Virus record (IMG/VR): IMGVR_UViG_3300011116_000225
Span: 1-64,000 of that record
DNA length: 64,000 bases
Reading direction: 5' to 3' (one strand)
DNA from: a virus
Shown: piece by piece, positions 50,084 through 59,017 of the stretch
Numbering within the stretch: position 1 is the stretch's first letter
How the letters are laid out: the number at the start of each line of letters is the position of its first letter
The notes under the pieces: generated by a model
What the model was told of the DNA's origin: nothing
The model's input: only the letters and a program-made list of their open reading frames with translations
Databases searched by the model: none
Program-made: the position numbers and the translations under genes

Positions 50084-52146
50084 TGGCTACGCAACTACCA
50101 AACGTTGAGCGCGTGCAAGAAAACGTGCGCAGAATGCAGGCTCAGAATGCAACTCAGGCCGATGTTGTTGGATACCTAAAGGCTGAGGGTTACACCCCGA
50201 CAAGGTTTGAGGCGGCAGTCGCCAGCGCCAAAAAGGTTGGCGGTCCACCTGTTGAAGCTGGCTTTGGACGGTCCTTACTTCAAGGCTTGACGTTCAACAC
50301 TGCCGATGAGATTGAGGCTGCAATGCGTGCCTTGATGTCAAAAGGCATGAGCGCTTTTGATGCCCAGCAGACCTTGAGTGGTTTGGTAACTGGTCAGCAG
50401 CCACAGTCCCAGTACGAGAAAGAGTTATCCAGAGTCCGCGCTGGCATCAAGCAGTACGAGGAGCAGTACCCTGGCCGCGCATTCACTGGCGAGCTTATGG
50501 GTGGCCTGCTGCCTACGGCTGCGGCCCTGATCGCGGCCCCATTCACTGGCGGTGCTACGGCACCCGCTGCCGCTGCCGGTGCAGCTCGCACTGTTGCTGC
50601 TTTGCCAACTCTGGGCCAGACAATGGCTCGAGGTCTGGGCTATGGCGCGGCATCAGGTGCGGCTGCCGGTGCTGGCGGCGCCACTGGTGGACTTGAGAGC
50701 AGGGTCATGGGTGGTGCAATTGGTGGTACTGCTGGTGCTGTCCTGGGCGGTGTTGCTCCAGCAGTCACTGGTGCAGTTGGTGCTGGTGGCCGTAAAGTGC
50801 TTGAGGCAACTGGTCTGATGCAAGCGCCAGACGCTGCCACTAAGGCGCGTGAGTTGATTGCCAAGAAGTTGGCCCAAGAGGGTATATCACCAGAAGAACT
50901 GGCGGCACGCCAGGCTGCTGTGGTGCGTACCCTTGGGGGCCGGGATGAGACGCTGGCAGACATTGGTGGTGAGGCCGTGCGCCGCCTGGCGCGTGGCTCA
51001 ATGGCAATTCCCAATGCTGCGCAGACAGACGTGCGTCAGATGCTGACAGAGCGTGCCATTGGCGCCGGTCCTCGAATCACTCAAGACATTACTGACTTGA
51101 CGGCCATTGGTGCGCGTGACATTGGTGATGTGGTTGAAGAGATCATCAGGAACAGATCAATGCTGGCATCCCCACTTTATGACCAGGCATATGCCGCCGG
51201 TCAGATCAACTCATTTGCCATTGACAATTTGCTGAAGAAGTCGAAAGACGTGCAGTACGCCATCAATGAGGCACGCAAGCTGCCACAGTATGCAGATCTG
51301 CCTGACAACCACATGCTGATGCTGGACAAGGCGTACAAGTACGTTGGCGACCTTGCAAACAACGCTAAGTTGTCTGGCAAATCATCTCAGGCCAATGACT
51401 TGAATGATCTGCGCATTTCTTTGCGCAATGCCATCACGCAAGAAGTGCCTGTTTATGGCAAAGCGTTGGATACGTTCTCCAGCGAATCCCTGCTCAAAGA
51501 TGCTCTCGAGCTGGGTGCAAAGAACTTCTTGCGCAAGACCCCGGCAGAGATCAACCGCGAGATTAAGAAATTTCCAGGGGACGCAGAGCAGCAGATGTAC
51601 CGCCTGGGCGCGGTGCAATCAGTGCGTGACGAGATCTATGGGATGCGCGAGACGGGCAACATCGCTGACAAATTCCTCAACTCGCGTGAGATGCGGGACC
51701 GTATGCGTACTGTCTTCAACTCGCAAGGTGAGTATGAGACGTTCATCAAGAACTTGGAGCGTGAACGCCAGATGGCCGTGACCAGGTCACGCATTGAAGG
51801 TAATTCAGTTACCACTCCATTGGCTCAGGATGTTGCTGAGATAACTGCTCAATCGCCATCAGAGATGCTGCGAGCTGGCGCTCAGATGGCAGGTGGAGAC
51901 TTAATGGGTGGCGCTACCAACTTGATGCGCCAACTTGCACCTCGCCTTCAAGGCATGAATGAAAACGTGGCAGAGCAGATCTCTCGCAGCGTGCTTGATC
52001 CCAGGTTCAACCAACAGCAAGAATTTTTGCTAGGCTTGACCCCACTCATGGATCAACTGCGCAGACAGGCGCTGCAACAGCAGACCCGTGCTGCTGGCAC
52101 GTCCACAAGCGCAGGCCAGTTGGTCCCAGGCTTACTCGCAGATTGA
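50083..52146 (+). CDS. Ejection protein 3, unit B
   Basis: 687 residues from ATG 50083 (overlap TAATG). Close to 14913-16970, apart from a stretch near residues 205-245. Confidence 0.7.
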   Translation: MATQLPNVERVQENVRRMQAQNATQADVVGYLKAEGYTPTRFEAAVASAKKVGGPPVEAGFGRSLLQGLTFNTADEIEAAMRALMSKGMSAFDAQQTLSGLVTGQQPQSQYEKELSRVRAGIKQYEEQYPGRAFTGELMGGLLPTAAALIAAPFTGGATAPAAAAGAARTVAALPTLGQTMARGLGYGAASGAAAGAGGATGGLESRVMGGAIGGTAGAVLGGVAPAVTGAVGAGGRKVLEATGLMQAPDAATKARELIAKKLAQEGISPEELAARQAAVVRTLGGRDETLADIGGEAVRRLARGSMAIPNAAQTDVRQMLTERAIGAGPRITQDITDLTAIGARDIGDVVEEIIRNRSMLASPLYDQAYAAGQINSFAIDNLLKKSKDVQYAINEARKLPQYADLPDNHMLMLDKAYKYVGDLANNAKLSGKSSQANDLNDLRISLRNAITQEVPVYGKALDTFSSESLLKDALELGAKNFLRKTPAEINREIKKFPGDAEQQMYRLGAVQSVRDEIYGMRETGNIADKFLNSREMRDRMRTVFNSQGEYETFIKNLERERQMAVTRSRIEGNSVTTPLAQDVAEITAQSPSEMLRAGAQMAGGDLMGGATNLMRQLAPRLQGMNENVAEQISRSVLDPRFNQQQEFLLGLTPLMDQLRRQALQQQTRAAGTSTSAGQLVPGLLAD

Positions 52147-52152
52147 GGTGAA

Positions 52153-53541
52153 ATGATGGCAACTGGTTTACTGGATTACCTCGAGGCAATTGGTGAGACG
52201 GGTGCAACTCTGGGTAGCGGTGCCGCTGCCACCATGGCCGGGATTCCTTACGGCATCTTGCAAAACATCAGGTCCGGCAAGTACGGCACAAAGGAAGGCG
52301 TCAAGCTGGCCGACAAGGCCACTCAAGACTTCATCAAGCAGTACACCTATGCACCTCGCGGCCAGATGGCCCAGAACGCGCTGCAAAGCGTTGCTGGCCT
52401 GCTTGAATCCACCAAGCTGCCACCAGTATTGCCAGAGGCCGGGTTGCTGGCCGCGATCCCCAGGGCAGCGTATGCATCTCAACTTGAGCGTGCCGGTATG
52501 GCGGCAGAGCGTGCCATGGAGCCAGTCGCGGCCAACGTGATGGCGCGGGGCGGTTTGCCTGCTCAGTTGTTGACTGATTTGACTCAAGGCACGCGCAGCC
52601 AAATGCTGCCCGGCAACAATGTATTTGATCCAAGGTTTGACGCCAGGAAATTGGAGCAAGAACGACTCAGGAATTTAAAAACAAGCGTTGTTCCAATTTA
52701 CGACTACACCGTCCCAAAGATTAACCTCGCGGATTATCAAGACTATCCATTCATCACCAGCATGTCAGATCGAACCAGGACTGGTTTGTTGACTGACATT
52801 GATGGCGTCTCATTGAATCGACCTGTTTACTTGCAGGGTGGACAACCTTACATGTATGAAAACCCTGGACAGGTTTGGGCATCAGGCACAAAGCCAGCCA
52901 GTGACATTTACAAGATGGCGAACATGCTCAAAGAGACAACAGGCAAAGACCCGTTGTATATCCCTTGGGTTATGTCCCCATCAGGCAGTGACTTTGCCAA
53001 CATGACGGGCGAAACCATGCTCTCTTATGCGCAGACCGTCATGGGCAAAGACACGAAAAAGGGTCTTGATAGGCAAATCAAAAACAGATTTATTCCAGAC
53101 TGGCTTGGCCTTGATGACCCGGCAAGCATTGAGCAATTCAGAAATCTGTCTGACCGCAAACGCAAGTCAATGAAGAAGACATTGCTTGATAAGGAATTCA
53201 GAAATGAAGGCGGCTTGAGCATTGGCGAGGCCAGACTGGCGATTGCAGATCCCAATCAATTGAATTTGCCTGATGCAAGCATTTTGAATGTCGGACAAAT
53301 ATTCCCAGATCAACCATTGATCATGCAATCAGGTCACGCTGCATACCCATTGGGCGTGCCTGGTCAGGGACTTGGCGCAGTGGAAGGCGGCCAAAACATA
53401 TTTGATCTGCTGCTGATGCACCGGCTCAATCGGGGCATCATTGACCCATCCAACCCAAGCAGAAAAGATATTCGCACGCTCGAGATGAAACCCTACGCTG
53501 GTTTGCTTGATGCCGATTTGCTCAAGTCTTTGGGCAATTGA
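52153..53541 (+). CDS. Terminal ejection-cassette gene, variant B, no recognised domain
   Basis: 462 residues. It fills the slot of the ART-domain gene but is unrelated to it. N-terminal 150 residues: Gly/Ala segment (ATLGSGAAATMAGIPYGIL) and helices ending LLESTKLPPVLPEAGLLAA. Residues about 180-340 form a compact mixed domain with PFITSMSDRTRTGLLTDIDG, NPGQVWASGTKPASDIYKMA and LYIPWVMSPSGSDFANMTGE. No catalytic signature that I know. By position, an alternative ejected effector; that is inference. Confidence 0.65.
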   Translation: MMATGLLDYLEAIGETGATLGSGAAATMAGIPYGILQNIRSGKYGTKEGVKLADKATQDFIKQYTYAPRGQMAQNALQSVAGLLESTKLPPVLPEAGLLAAIPRAAYASQLERAGMAAERAMEPVAANVMARGGLPAQLLTDLTQGTRSQMLPGNNVFDPRFDARKLEQERLRNLKTSVVPIYDYTVPKINLADYQDYPFITSMSDRTRTGLLTDIDGVSLNRPVYLQGGQPYMYENPGQVWASGTKPASDIYKMANMLKETTGKDPLYIPWVMSPSGSDFANMTGETMLSYAQTVMGKDTKKGLDRQIKNRFIPDWLGLDDPASIEQFRNLSDRKRKSMKKTLLDKEFRNEGGLSIGEARLAIADPNQLNLPDASILNVGQIFPDQPLIMQSGHAAYPLGVPGQGLGAVEGGQNIFDLLLMHRLNRGIIDPSNPSRKDIRTLEMKPYAGLLDADLLKSLGN

Positions 53542-53728
53542 AAAGATATTCTGGCTTGAATTTATTTGCCATCTTTTCGCTGTATCGCAAGGTCAAAAAC
53601 TCGCGCACTGACTCTGGCGTGACCTCTTTGATCTTTGACCCAATGCAATAGAACTCATGCAAGGTGAGCGCCTCAAGAATATCCTTGGACATCTTCACGT
53701 CTACATTGACATACGGGGATAATTTCAC
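53522..53728 (-). CDS. Small early protein, unit B only
   Basis: 68 residues (MKLSPYVNVDVKMSKDILEA, LTLHEFYCIGSKIKEVTPES). Convergent with the effector gene and overlapping its end by 20 bases; overlaps the upstream early gene by 4. Absent from unit A. Unknown function. Confidence 0.6.
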   Translation of the reverse strand: MKLSPYVNVDVKMSKDILEALTLHEFYCIGSKIKEVTPESVREFLTLRYSEKMANKFKPEYLFNCPKT

Positions 53729-54102
53729 TTCACTTCTCCAAAAAAAGCAGCCACCAGCGGATCTCTCCTGATCTTCACTTTACGGCCTCGATCACGCGCC
53801 TGTCTGAAGGCTTTGTCATCGAGGGACTCTTTGCGTCTCCACTTGCGGACCCTGTCGCTGACGCTACTGGGCAAAGGCTTGATGGCATCAATGCCAATGC
53901 CGTACCTGTAGACGGCCACCGGGATACCCCTGACCTCTGACCGGGTCCACTCTTGGATGTGGACCAGGTGCTGCCGGCGCAGCCGGTTGATCAGCAGCCT
54001 GGCAGACCTGTCGGTGCAATGGATCGTCTCAGCCACCTCCGCTGAGGTCAGGCCAATGTCGGTGATGGCCTTGATCAAGCGGGGGAGCTGGGCAGACTTC
54101 AT
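53725..54102 (-). CDS. Winged-helix-like DNA-binding protein, unit B
   Basis: 125 residues, homologue of 18176-18568. The HTH is kept (LTSAEVAETIHCTDRSARLL) with changes in the recognition region; C-terminus is basic and 5 residues shorter. Confidence 0.7.
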   Translation of the reverse strand: MKSAQLPRLIKAITDIGLTSAEVAETIHCTDRSARLLINRLRRQHLVHIQEWTRSEVRGIPVAVYRYGIGIDAIKPLPSSVSDRVRKWRRKESLDDKAFRQARDRGRKVKIRRDPLVAAFFGEVK

Positions 54103-54374
54103 TTGGTGGCGGCAATGATTTCAAGCTCAAGGTCTTTGACCCTCTCGCGCAAGAGCTGCATCTCCTGGTCCATGTCCCGGTACTTGCGCTCCATGCGCTC
54201 GCGGGTGAATGTCTCGCCATGAACGTACCCAATGAGCGTGCCATTGGTGATTGCCTTGCGGATGATCTGCTCATATTCATGTCTGTTAAGAATTACCCCT
54301 GCCATGCCGCCAGGGGCACGCATCTTGTTGACCTCGAGGTCTATCTGTTGTTGCATTGTTTCGCTCATGCTCAA
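54099..54374 (-). CDS. Conserved small early protein with coiled-coil end, unit B
   Basis: 91 residues, homologue of 18565-18834, with two more residues at the N-terminus (MSMSETM). Confidence 0.7.
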   Translation of the reverse strand: MSMSETMQQQIDLEVNKMRAPGGMAGVILNRHEYEQIIRKAITNGTLIGYVHGETFTRERMERKYRDMDQEMQLLRERVKDLELEIIAATK

Positions 54375-54556
54375 GCCCTCCAGACCAAGCAGTCCATCGC
54401 CACCACGATCAGGCCAATGAGGCTGATCACGCGGATGAGCTTCTCAGCGGTGCTGCACTGATGGACGTGGATCTCGATGGCCGCGCCATTCTCGAGCGAG
54501 TTGGGGAATGCCTCTGTGAAGGTGCGGGGGAACTTGCGGGTTGTTTCATTTTCCAT
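54371..54556 (-). CDS. Small single-span membrane protein, unit B
   Basis: 61 residues, homologue of 19049-19234 with only a few changes. Here it joins the coiled-coil gene directly, since the 71-residue gene of unit A is missing. Confidence 0.7.
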   Translation of the reverse strand: MENETTRKFPRTFTEAFPNSLENGAAIEIHVHQCSTAEKLIRVISLIGLIVVAMDCLVWRA

Positions 54557-54827
54557 GGTTCAATTCCTTTAATTTGGTTTCGATTGCATCAACTATTTTT
54601 CTGCCGCTTTTTGACACTGGCCCACCACCGCCATTTAATCCAAAGTGATACCGCAATACATCGTCTGCCAGTATTTCCCTATCGGTCAACCCAACCCAGG
54701 GACGCTTTGAGTAACGCTCTTGAGGAGTCTGAGGAACGCCCCGAGTAATCGGCTGTATTCGATCAAACATCTTTTTTCCAAGATCATAAAATTCTTTGTC
54801 TTTGCCCGTACTGTTGTCAATTGCCAT
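54546..54827 (-). CDS. Early protein with GLTDREI motif, unit B
   Basis: 93 residues from ATG 54827, with SD AAGGAG 7 bases ahead. Sequence MAIDNSTGKDKEFYDLGKKM, then RPWVGLTDREILADDVLRYH. Shares only the GLTD(R/E)EI part with 20238-20486. Replaces four unit A genes. Confidence 0.6.
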   Translation of the reverse strand: MAIDNSTGKDKEFYDLGKKMFDRIQPITRGVPQTPQERYSKRPWVGLTDREILADDVLRYHFGLNGGGGPVSKSGRKIVDAIETKLKELNHGK

Positions 54828-54853
54828 GATTTCACTCCTTGTTTGCATATTGA

Positions 54854-55006
54854 TCACATTACACCTCTCATCTCCCAGCCCAGCAAAAAGTAATTCCAGC
54901 GGGTGGTGATGTTGGGGTTGGTGAACTTGGTCCCGTCCCAGGCCAGATCTGCTGGGGTGTAGCCCTTTGAGATCATCAGGGCCATGAAGACTTGTTGTGC
55001 TTTCAT
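54854..55006 (-). CDS. Small early protein, 50 residues, unit B
   Basis: Starts MKAQQVFMALMISKGYTPAD, ends GWEMRGVM. Homologue of 19264-19440, which supports both. Confidence 0.6.
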   Translation of the reverse strand: MKAQQVFMALMISKGYTPADLAWDGTKFTNPNITTRWNYFLLGWEMRGVM

Positions 55007-55044
55007 TGATTCTTGCTCCAATATTTGTCGTTTGCGCCAGCCAC

Positions 55045-55152
55045 TCACAGCGCGTGATACCCATAAAGAAAAAGCTCCACGGCCACCCGGCACAGGAACC
55101 CGATAAAGGGCAGCATCAGTGCCAGTGCCAGTCCAAATTTGAATGCACTCAT
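55045..55152 (-). CDS. Tiny membrane protein, 35 residues, unit B
   Basis: MSAFKFGLALALMLPFIGFL then CRVAVELFLYGYHAL; same length as 20525-20632, and the second half is identical. Confidence 0.65.
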   Translation of the reverse strand: MSAFKFGLALALMLPFIGFLCRVAVELFLYGYHAL

Positions 55153-55307
55153 TTGCTTTGCTCCTTTTGTTTTTGAATTGACTCGCGCAACTGCTGGCGC
55201 AGCCAGTTGACACCGCCCAGGCGTTTCCACTCAGCATAATGCGCCGGGATCAGCCTGGCGCTGACCGTGACGGCCACCGAGGTGATCTCACTCTTGGGTC
55301 TGGGCAT
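55149..55307 (-). CDS. Small basic protein, possible ribbon-helix-helix, unit B
   Basis: 52 residues, differs from 20629-20787 at two positions (M to I, H to Q). Confidence 0.55.
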   Translation of the reverse strand: MPRPKSEITSVAVTVSARLIPAHYAEWKRLGGVNWLRQQLRESIQKQKEQSK

Positions 55308-55309
55308 CT

Positions 55310-55555
55310 TCATCTCCAGGCCGCAAGGGCCGTTGCAAGGTCTTTGGTGGACACGATAAGCTGATCCAGGCGCATGGACTCATCACGCACGACAAAGAGT
55401 CCAGGGCCGCGCTTGGTGCGTCCCCAGGCATCTTTGCGGTTGACGTTGGAGAGTTGGTTCTTGCGAACTGCGTTGTAGACCTGGTGCGTTGTGAACCCCT
55501 CATCCAGGCACTCGCGCATGGTCCGAGGAACCCGGCAAAAGTCAATGATCATCAT
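55310..55555 (-). CDS. Early protein, probable DNA-binding, unit B
   Basis: 81 residues from ATG 55555, preceded by AGGAG at 9 bases; a second ATG follows directly. Homologue of 20790-21035. Confidence 0.6.
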   Translation of the reverse strand: MMIIDFCRVPRTMRECLDEGFTTHQVYNAVRKNQLSNVNRKDAWGRTKRGPGLFVVRDESMRLDQLIVSTKDLATALAAWR

Positions 55556-55661
55556 CTTCAAGCTCCTCATCTTCATCAATTGTGGGGGCGTCATCAGGGT
55601 GAATGGGCCGGGTCAAGATCTGCTGCCAGCGCCATTCGGATTCATCGATTTCTGAGTACAT
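55542..55661 (-). CDS. Tiny acidic early protein, 39 residues, unit B
   Basis: MYSEIDESEWRWQQILTRPI, then acidic DEDEELEDDDH. Keeps the EWRWxQILTR core and acidic end of 21022-21135. Confidence 0.6.
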   Translation of the reverse strand: MYSEIDESEWRWQQILTRPIHPDDAPTIDEDEELEDDDH

Positions 55662-55698
55662 GTTGGTCCTTGAAGCTGGGGCCGTGGCCCCGGCTGGT

Positions 55699-55959
55699 TT
55701 ACTTGCGCTCAACGGTGCCGACCAATTCGCCATCCATGATCAAAAACAAAATGTGTTTGGCAATGTTGAGAGTTTGGCGGCTGCGGTCTTGTGCGCCGCC
55801 AGCAATCAATTCTTGAGCATCACTCATCAGGCCAGCAACAACCATGTTGCCGCCTGTGAATTTGTAGGTGATGGAATCTTTGACTGACTCAACGTATGCG
55901 TCAATGTCTGCAAAGCCGTACATGGATTCGTTGCGGCTGGTTTGGGTTGCGTTTGTCAT
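55699..55959 (-). CDS. First leftward early gene, variant B
   Basis: 86 residues from ATG 55959 with SD AGGAG. MTNATQTSRNESMYGFADID, then YKFTGGNMVVAGLMSDAQEL. Unrelated to the unit A gene in this slot. No family recognised. Confidence 0.6.
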   Translation of the reverse strand: MTNATQTSRNESMYGFADIDAYVESVKDSITYKFTGGNMVVAGLMSDAQELIAGGAQDRSRQTLNIAKHILFLIMDGELVGTVERK

Positions 55960-55993
55960 TTCATTTACTCCTGGTTGCGTTGTTGATGAGTGA

Positions 55994-56022
55994 ATCATAC
56001 ATCGTTTGACCATCTTGTCAAA
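55994..56022 (-). promoter_or_regulatory. Strong leftward early promoter with operator, unit B
   Basis: Minus strand -35 TTGACA (56016-56021), 16-bp spacer, -10 TATGAT (55994-55999). A perfect inverted repeat TTTGAC-N6-GTCAAA (56005-56022) covers the -35, the expected place for a repressor site. Confidence 0.8.
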
Positions 56023-56053
56023 TCCCCTACGCATTAGTCAACTATTAACCCCA

Positions 56054-56161
56054 TACAATGACCCTGGCGGGTTCATCCTCCCGCTGATTGCACCGGGCAC
56101 TCCACCCGGGCGCAGTTGCCATTTAGGGGGCCGGTCATCACTGTCTGGCCCCCATTTTTTT
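56054..56161 (+). ncRNA. Candidate small structured RNA, unit B
   Basis: -10-like TACAAT at 56054-56059, then about 100 bases conserved with unit A. The second hairpin is stronger here (CCGGG/CCCGG) and the terminal stem is a perfect GGGGGCC/GGCCCCC. A short frame starting at 56058 ends after nine codons and is not conserved in A, so this is not a leader peptide. Confidence 0.5.
56126..56161 (+). terminator. Rho-independent terminator in control region, unit B
   Basis: GGGGGCC (56126-56132), GGCCCCC (56147-56153), A, then seven T. Confidence 0.78.
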
Positions 56162-56204
56162 GACTATTTGCACAAGTTGTCAAATTGGGGTTAACATCCA
56201 AGCC

Positions 56205-56441
56205 ATGAAAACAACCAACAACCCCATCAAAGACGTTATGGCCAAGGCCAGTGCCGCAGGCTACTCCATGGCCGATGTCTGCCGTGTCGCAGAGATTGAC
56301 CAGAGTCAAGCCAGCCGGTGGCTCAGTGGCCGCACCAAGCCACTCTATGCCTCTGTGGTGCGCCTCAATCAGGTGGTCGATGCCATGGTAGCGGCACGCC
56401 TTCAAGTGCTCAACAAGGCCATGGACGAGGCGCTCAAATGA
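56205..56441 (+). CDS. Cro/CI-type regulator, unit B
   Basis: 78 residues from ATG 56205. The HTH reads VAEIDQSQASRWLSG against VAQIDQSQVSRWLSG in unit A; Q to E and V to A lie in or next to the recognition helix. The presumed operator at the early promoter also differs. Confidence 0.8.
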   Translation: MKTTNNPIKDVMAKASAAGYSMADVCRVAEIDQSQASRWLSGRTKPLYASVVRLNQVVDAMVAARLQVLNKAMDEALK

Positions 56442-56908
56442 CGCACATAGGCATCGATCCAGGTCTTTCTGGCGCCATCGCGGTGCTCACAGATGACTCT
56501 CTCCAGATCCACGATATGCCGGTAATGACCGTGGACCGTAATGGCAAAGCCAAGCGGCAGGTGTCAGCAAATGAGCTGGCCGAGCTGCTGAATCTGTACG
56601 CAGGCAAAGACTGCCATGTTTACTGCGAGCGCGTGGGTGCTGTCAGTGGGCAGGGGGTAACCAGCGTTTTTAGTTTTGGCCGCAGTTTTGGAATGATTGA
56701 GGGGATTTTGGCAGCGCTCAAGATGCCGGTCACCTTTGTGGCCCCTGCCACCTGGACCCGTGCCATTGGGCGCAGCCCTGGCAAGGATGCCAGCCGGGCC
56801 AGGGCAATGGAGCTTTTCCCGAATTACGAATACTTCTTCAAGCGCGTCAAAGACGATGGCCGGGCTGACGCTGCACTCATTGCGCATTGGGGGCGTAAGC
56901 ATGGATGA
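56438..56908 (+). CDS. RuvC-like resolvase, unit B
   Basis: 156 residues from ATG 56438, all four acidic residues kept. Its 3' end overlaps the 73-residue helical gene directly, without the PAPS-reductase-like gene of unit A. Confidence 0.88.
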   Translation: MTHIGIDPGLSGAIAVLTDDSLQIHDMPVMTVDRNGKAKRQVSANELAELLNLYAGKDCHVYCERVGAVSGQGVTSVFSFGRSFGMIEGILAALKMPVTFVAPATWTRAIGRSPGKDASRARAMELFPNYEYFFKRVKDDGRADAALIAHWGRKHG

Positions 56909-57122
56909 CGCAGAACGCAAAGCCATGAGGGACCAGATTGTCTGGCTCACTCAGGAACTCGAGAAGGCCAGACGCGCAAACCAGGACAAGACGCTGCTCA
57001 TGGGCCGAATGCTTAACCCCGAGGATCTGGGGCACGCAGTGAGCAACGAGGTCAGGCAGCTCATCTACACGATCATCATCAACGAGCAGGATGCAGAGAG
57101 AGAATCATGGAACAAAAAATAA
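56901..57122 (+). CDS. Small helical replication-operon protein, unit B
   Basis: 73 residues, homologue of 23145-23366, now overlapping RuvC by 8 bases. Confidence 0.7.
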   Translation: MDDAERKAMRDQIVWLTQELEKARRANQDKTLLMGRMLNPEDLGHAVSNEVRQLIYTIIINEQDAERESWNKK

Positions 57123-58222
57123 TCCTCAGACCGTCAGCAGCGTCACGCTGGATCGCTTGCCCGGCCAGCGTTAAGTTGTCTGTTGGCATCCCAGAGCAAC
57201 CCTCTGGCGAGGCCGCGCAGGTCGGGACGGCCATTCACGCCCTGGCTGAGTTGTGCTTTAAGGCCAAGTCTGACCCCAAGGACTATGTCGGAAAGGAAGT
57301 GGAAGGCATCACCATGACGGCCACCAATGCCGAGTATGCGCAGCTCCACCTCGATGAGATCAAGCGGGTCCATGACGAGTTGGGGCACGTCAGAGTTGAG
57401 CGGTACGTCACCATTGTGGACACTGACGAGGTCAAGCTGGCGGGGACTGCTGACGTTGTGGGCCTGGGGTCTGGCAAGTTGATTGTGTCGGACTTAAAGA
57501 CGGGCAAAGGCTGGGTAGACGCTGACTCTCCGCAGCTCAAGATATATGCATTGGGCGCCATCAGATCAGCCGCAAAGAACGGTATCCCACCGCCTGGACA
57601 GATCGAGCTGCGCATTGTCCAACCGCACCATGGTGACGTGCGCAGCCACTCAATGACGTATAAAGAACTCTGGGACTGGTATCAGAACACGCTGCGCCCG
57701 GCCATTCAGGCCAGCACTGACGCAGCATCCCAGCCCACACCCAGTGACTCTGCCTGTCAGTACTGCCCGGCCAAGATCGTGTGCCCTGCCCAACGCAAAG
57801 GGTTTGAGGTCCTCGCGGCCAAGCCAGACCTCAGAACCCTGGACAAGGAACAGATCCAGGCCGTCATGCTGACCCTATCAGTCGAGCAGATCGCGGACCT
57901 CTTGGAGCGTGCGCCAGTGGTCGAGAAATTTATTGACGCTGTGCGTGACCATGCTGTGCAACGTATCAGGAACGGTGAGTCAATTCATGGCTGGCAGATG
58001 GTGCCTAAGCGTGCAACACGCAAATGGACCAATGAGGATGCTGCCTTGCAAGCGCTTACTGACGCTGGCATCGACAAGTCCAAACTGGTCTTAACTGAGA
58101 TGGTGACGCCTGCGGTGGCCGAGAAGCTGCTGGGCAAGGACAAGAAATCCATGGTCGATGACCTCACCACAAAAGAATCATCGGGTTTGACTCTAGGCCG
58201 TGCCGTAGAGATTGCCCAATAA
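57107..58222 (+). CDS. RecB/Cas4-like nuclease (DUF2800), unit B
   Basis: 371 residues. PD-(D/E)XK residues and all four cluster cysteines are conserved with 23351-24466. Confidence 0.85.
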   Translation: MEQKIILRPSAASRWIACPASVKLSVGIPEQPSGEAAQVGTAIHALAELCFKAKSDPKDYVGKEVEGITMTATNAEYAQLHLDEIKRVHDELGHVRVERYVTIVDTDEVKLAGTADVVGLGSGKLIVSDLKTGKGWVDADSPQLKIYALGAIRSAAKNGIPPPGQIELRIVQPHHGDVRSHSMTYKELWDWYQNTLRPAIQASTDAASQPTPSDSACQYCPAKIVCPAQRKGFEVLAAKPDLRTLDKEQIQAVMLTLSVEQIADLLERAPVVEKFIDAVRDHAVQRIRNGESIHGWQMVPKRATRKWTNEDAALQALTDAGIDKSKLVLTEMVTPAVAEKLLGKDKKSMVDDLTTKESSGLTLGRAVEIAQ

Positions 58223-58238
58223 TCCCATTCCCCCAACC

Positions 58239-58251
58239 GTGTCAATGACAC
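58239..58251. promoter_or_regulatory. 13-bp palindrome before the ssDNA-binding gene, unit B
   Basis: GTGTCAATGACAC; one base shorter than the palindrome at 24483 but still symmetric about its central A. Confidence 0.5.
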
Positions 58252-58274
58252 ACAACTCTGAAAGCGAAAGCAAA

Positions 58275-58865
58275 ATGCTAAATCTATCCTCTGGTGGCGG
58301 CTCAGGCTCCTACATTCGTTTCTCCCCCCAGGCCAATGCTTGGACCAATCAAGATGGAGAGATCCAACTTGGCAAAGTGGTCTTTGACATTGACAACATC
58401 CAAACAGGCTGGCTCGAGCTGGGCGTTGGTGTACGTGACTGGCAGCCTGATGCTGCCCTAGGCAAGAAGGGTCCGCAGCCCACTGCAAACCACAAGCGCG
58501 GGTTCTCCATCGTGTTTTATTCCAAGGCACTGGGAACTGTCGAGTGGTCATCCAACGGTGTTGGCCCCAACATGGGCTTGGAGCAGCTCTACAAGCAGTG
58601 CTCTGAACAGCGTGCTGCAAACCCTGACAAGCTCCCAGTGATCGAATACACCGGCAGCCGAATGGAAAAGATCGGCAAGGGCACAACTCGCATCCCGGCA
58701 TTTAACTTAACGGGTTGGATCGCCAGGCCAGCAGGCATGGACGCGCAGACACCGCCAGTTGATGAGTTTGATCCTTTCCCTGCGCCAGTACCGGCACCAG
58801 CAGCACCCGCAAAGGCTGCTCACGCCGCACCCATTCCCGTTCACTCTGACGAGGACTTGTTTTAA
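58275..58865 (+). CDS. Single-stranded DNA-binding protein-like, unit B
   Basis: 196 residues from ATG 58275; acidic end HSDEDLF identical to unit A. Confidence 0.78.
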   Translation: MLNLSSGGGSGSYIRFSPQANAWTNQDGEIQLGKVVFDIDNIQTGWLELGVGVRDWQPDAALGKKGPQPTANHKRGFSIVFYSKALGTVEWSSNGVGPNMGLEQLYKQCSEQRAANPDKLPVIEYTGSRMEKIGKGTTRIPAFNLTGWIARPAGMDAQTPPVDEFDPFPAPVPAPAAPAKAAHAAPIPVHSDEDLF

Positions 58866-58882
58866 GACGTAACGAATTAAGG

Positions 58883-58910
58883 GCCGGGGCTTTGTCCCCG
58901 GCTTTTTTTT
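58883..58910 (+). terminator. Rho-independent terminator, unit B
   Basis: Same 7-bp stem GCCGGGG/CCCCGGC and eight T as at 25127-25154. Confidence 0.92.
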
Positions 58911-58915
58911 CCCTC

Positions 58916-59017
58916 ATGGAATCAAAAGAAGAATTCTGGCAACTGCTGGTGCTCATGTTGGCGCGGCGGGTGTACGAATTGGAGCAAAGAATTAAAAAAA
59001 TGGAGAAGAAGAAGTGA
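58916..59017 (+). CDS. Coiled-coil microprotein, 33 residues, unit B
   Basis: Same first 23 residues as 25160-25273, then a different short tail. It ends at the methyltransferase start (GTGA overlap). Confidence 0.6.
   Translation: MESKEEFWQLLVLMLARRVYELEQRIKKMEKKK

Noticed and set aside
56006-56194. A 62-residue frame over the control region of unit B
   Set aside because: It runs through promoter, hairpins and terminator, and is not present in unit A.
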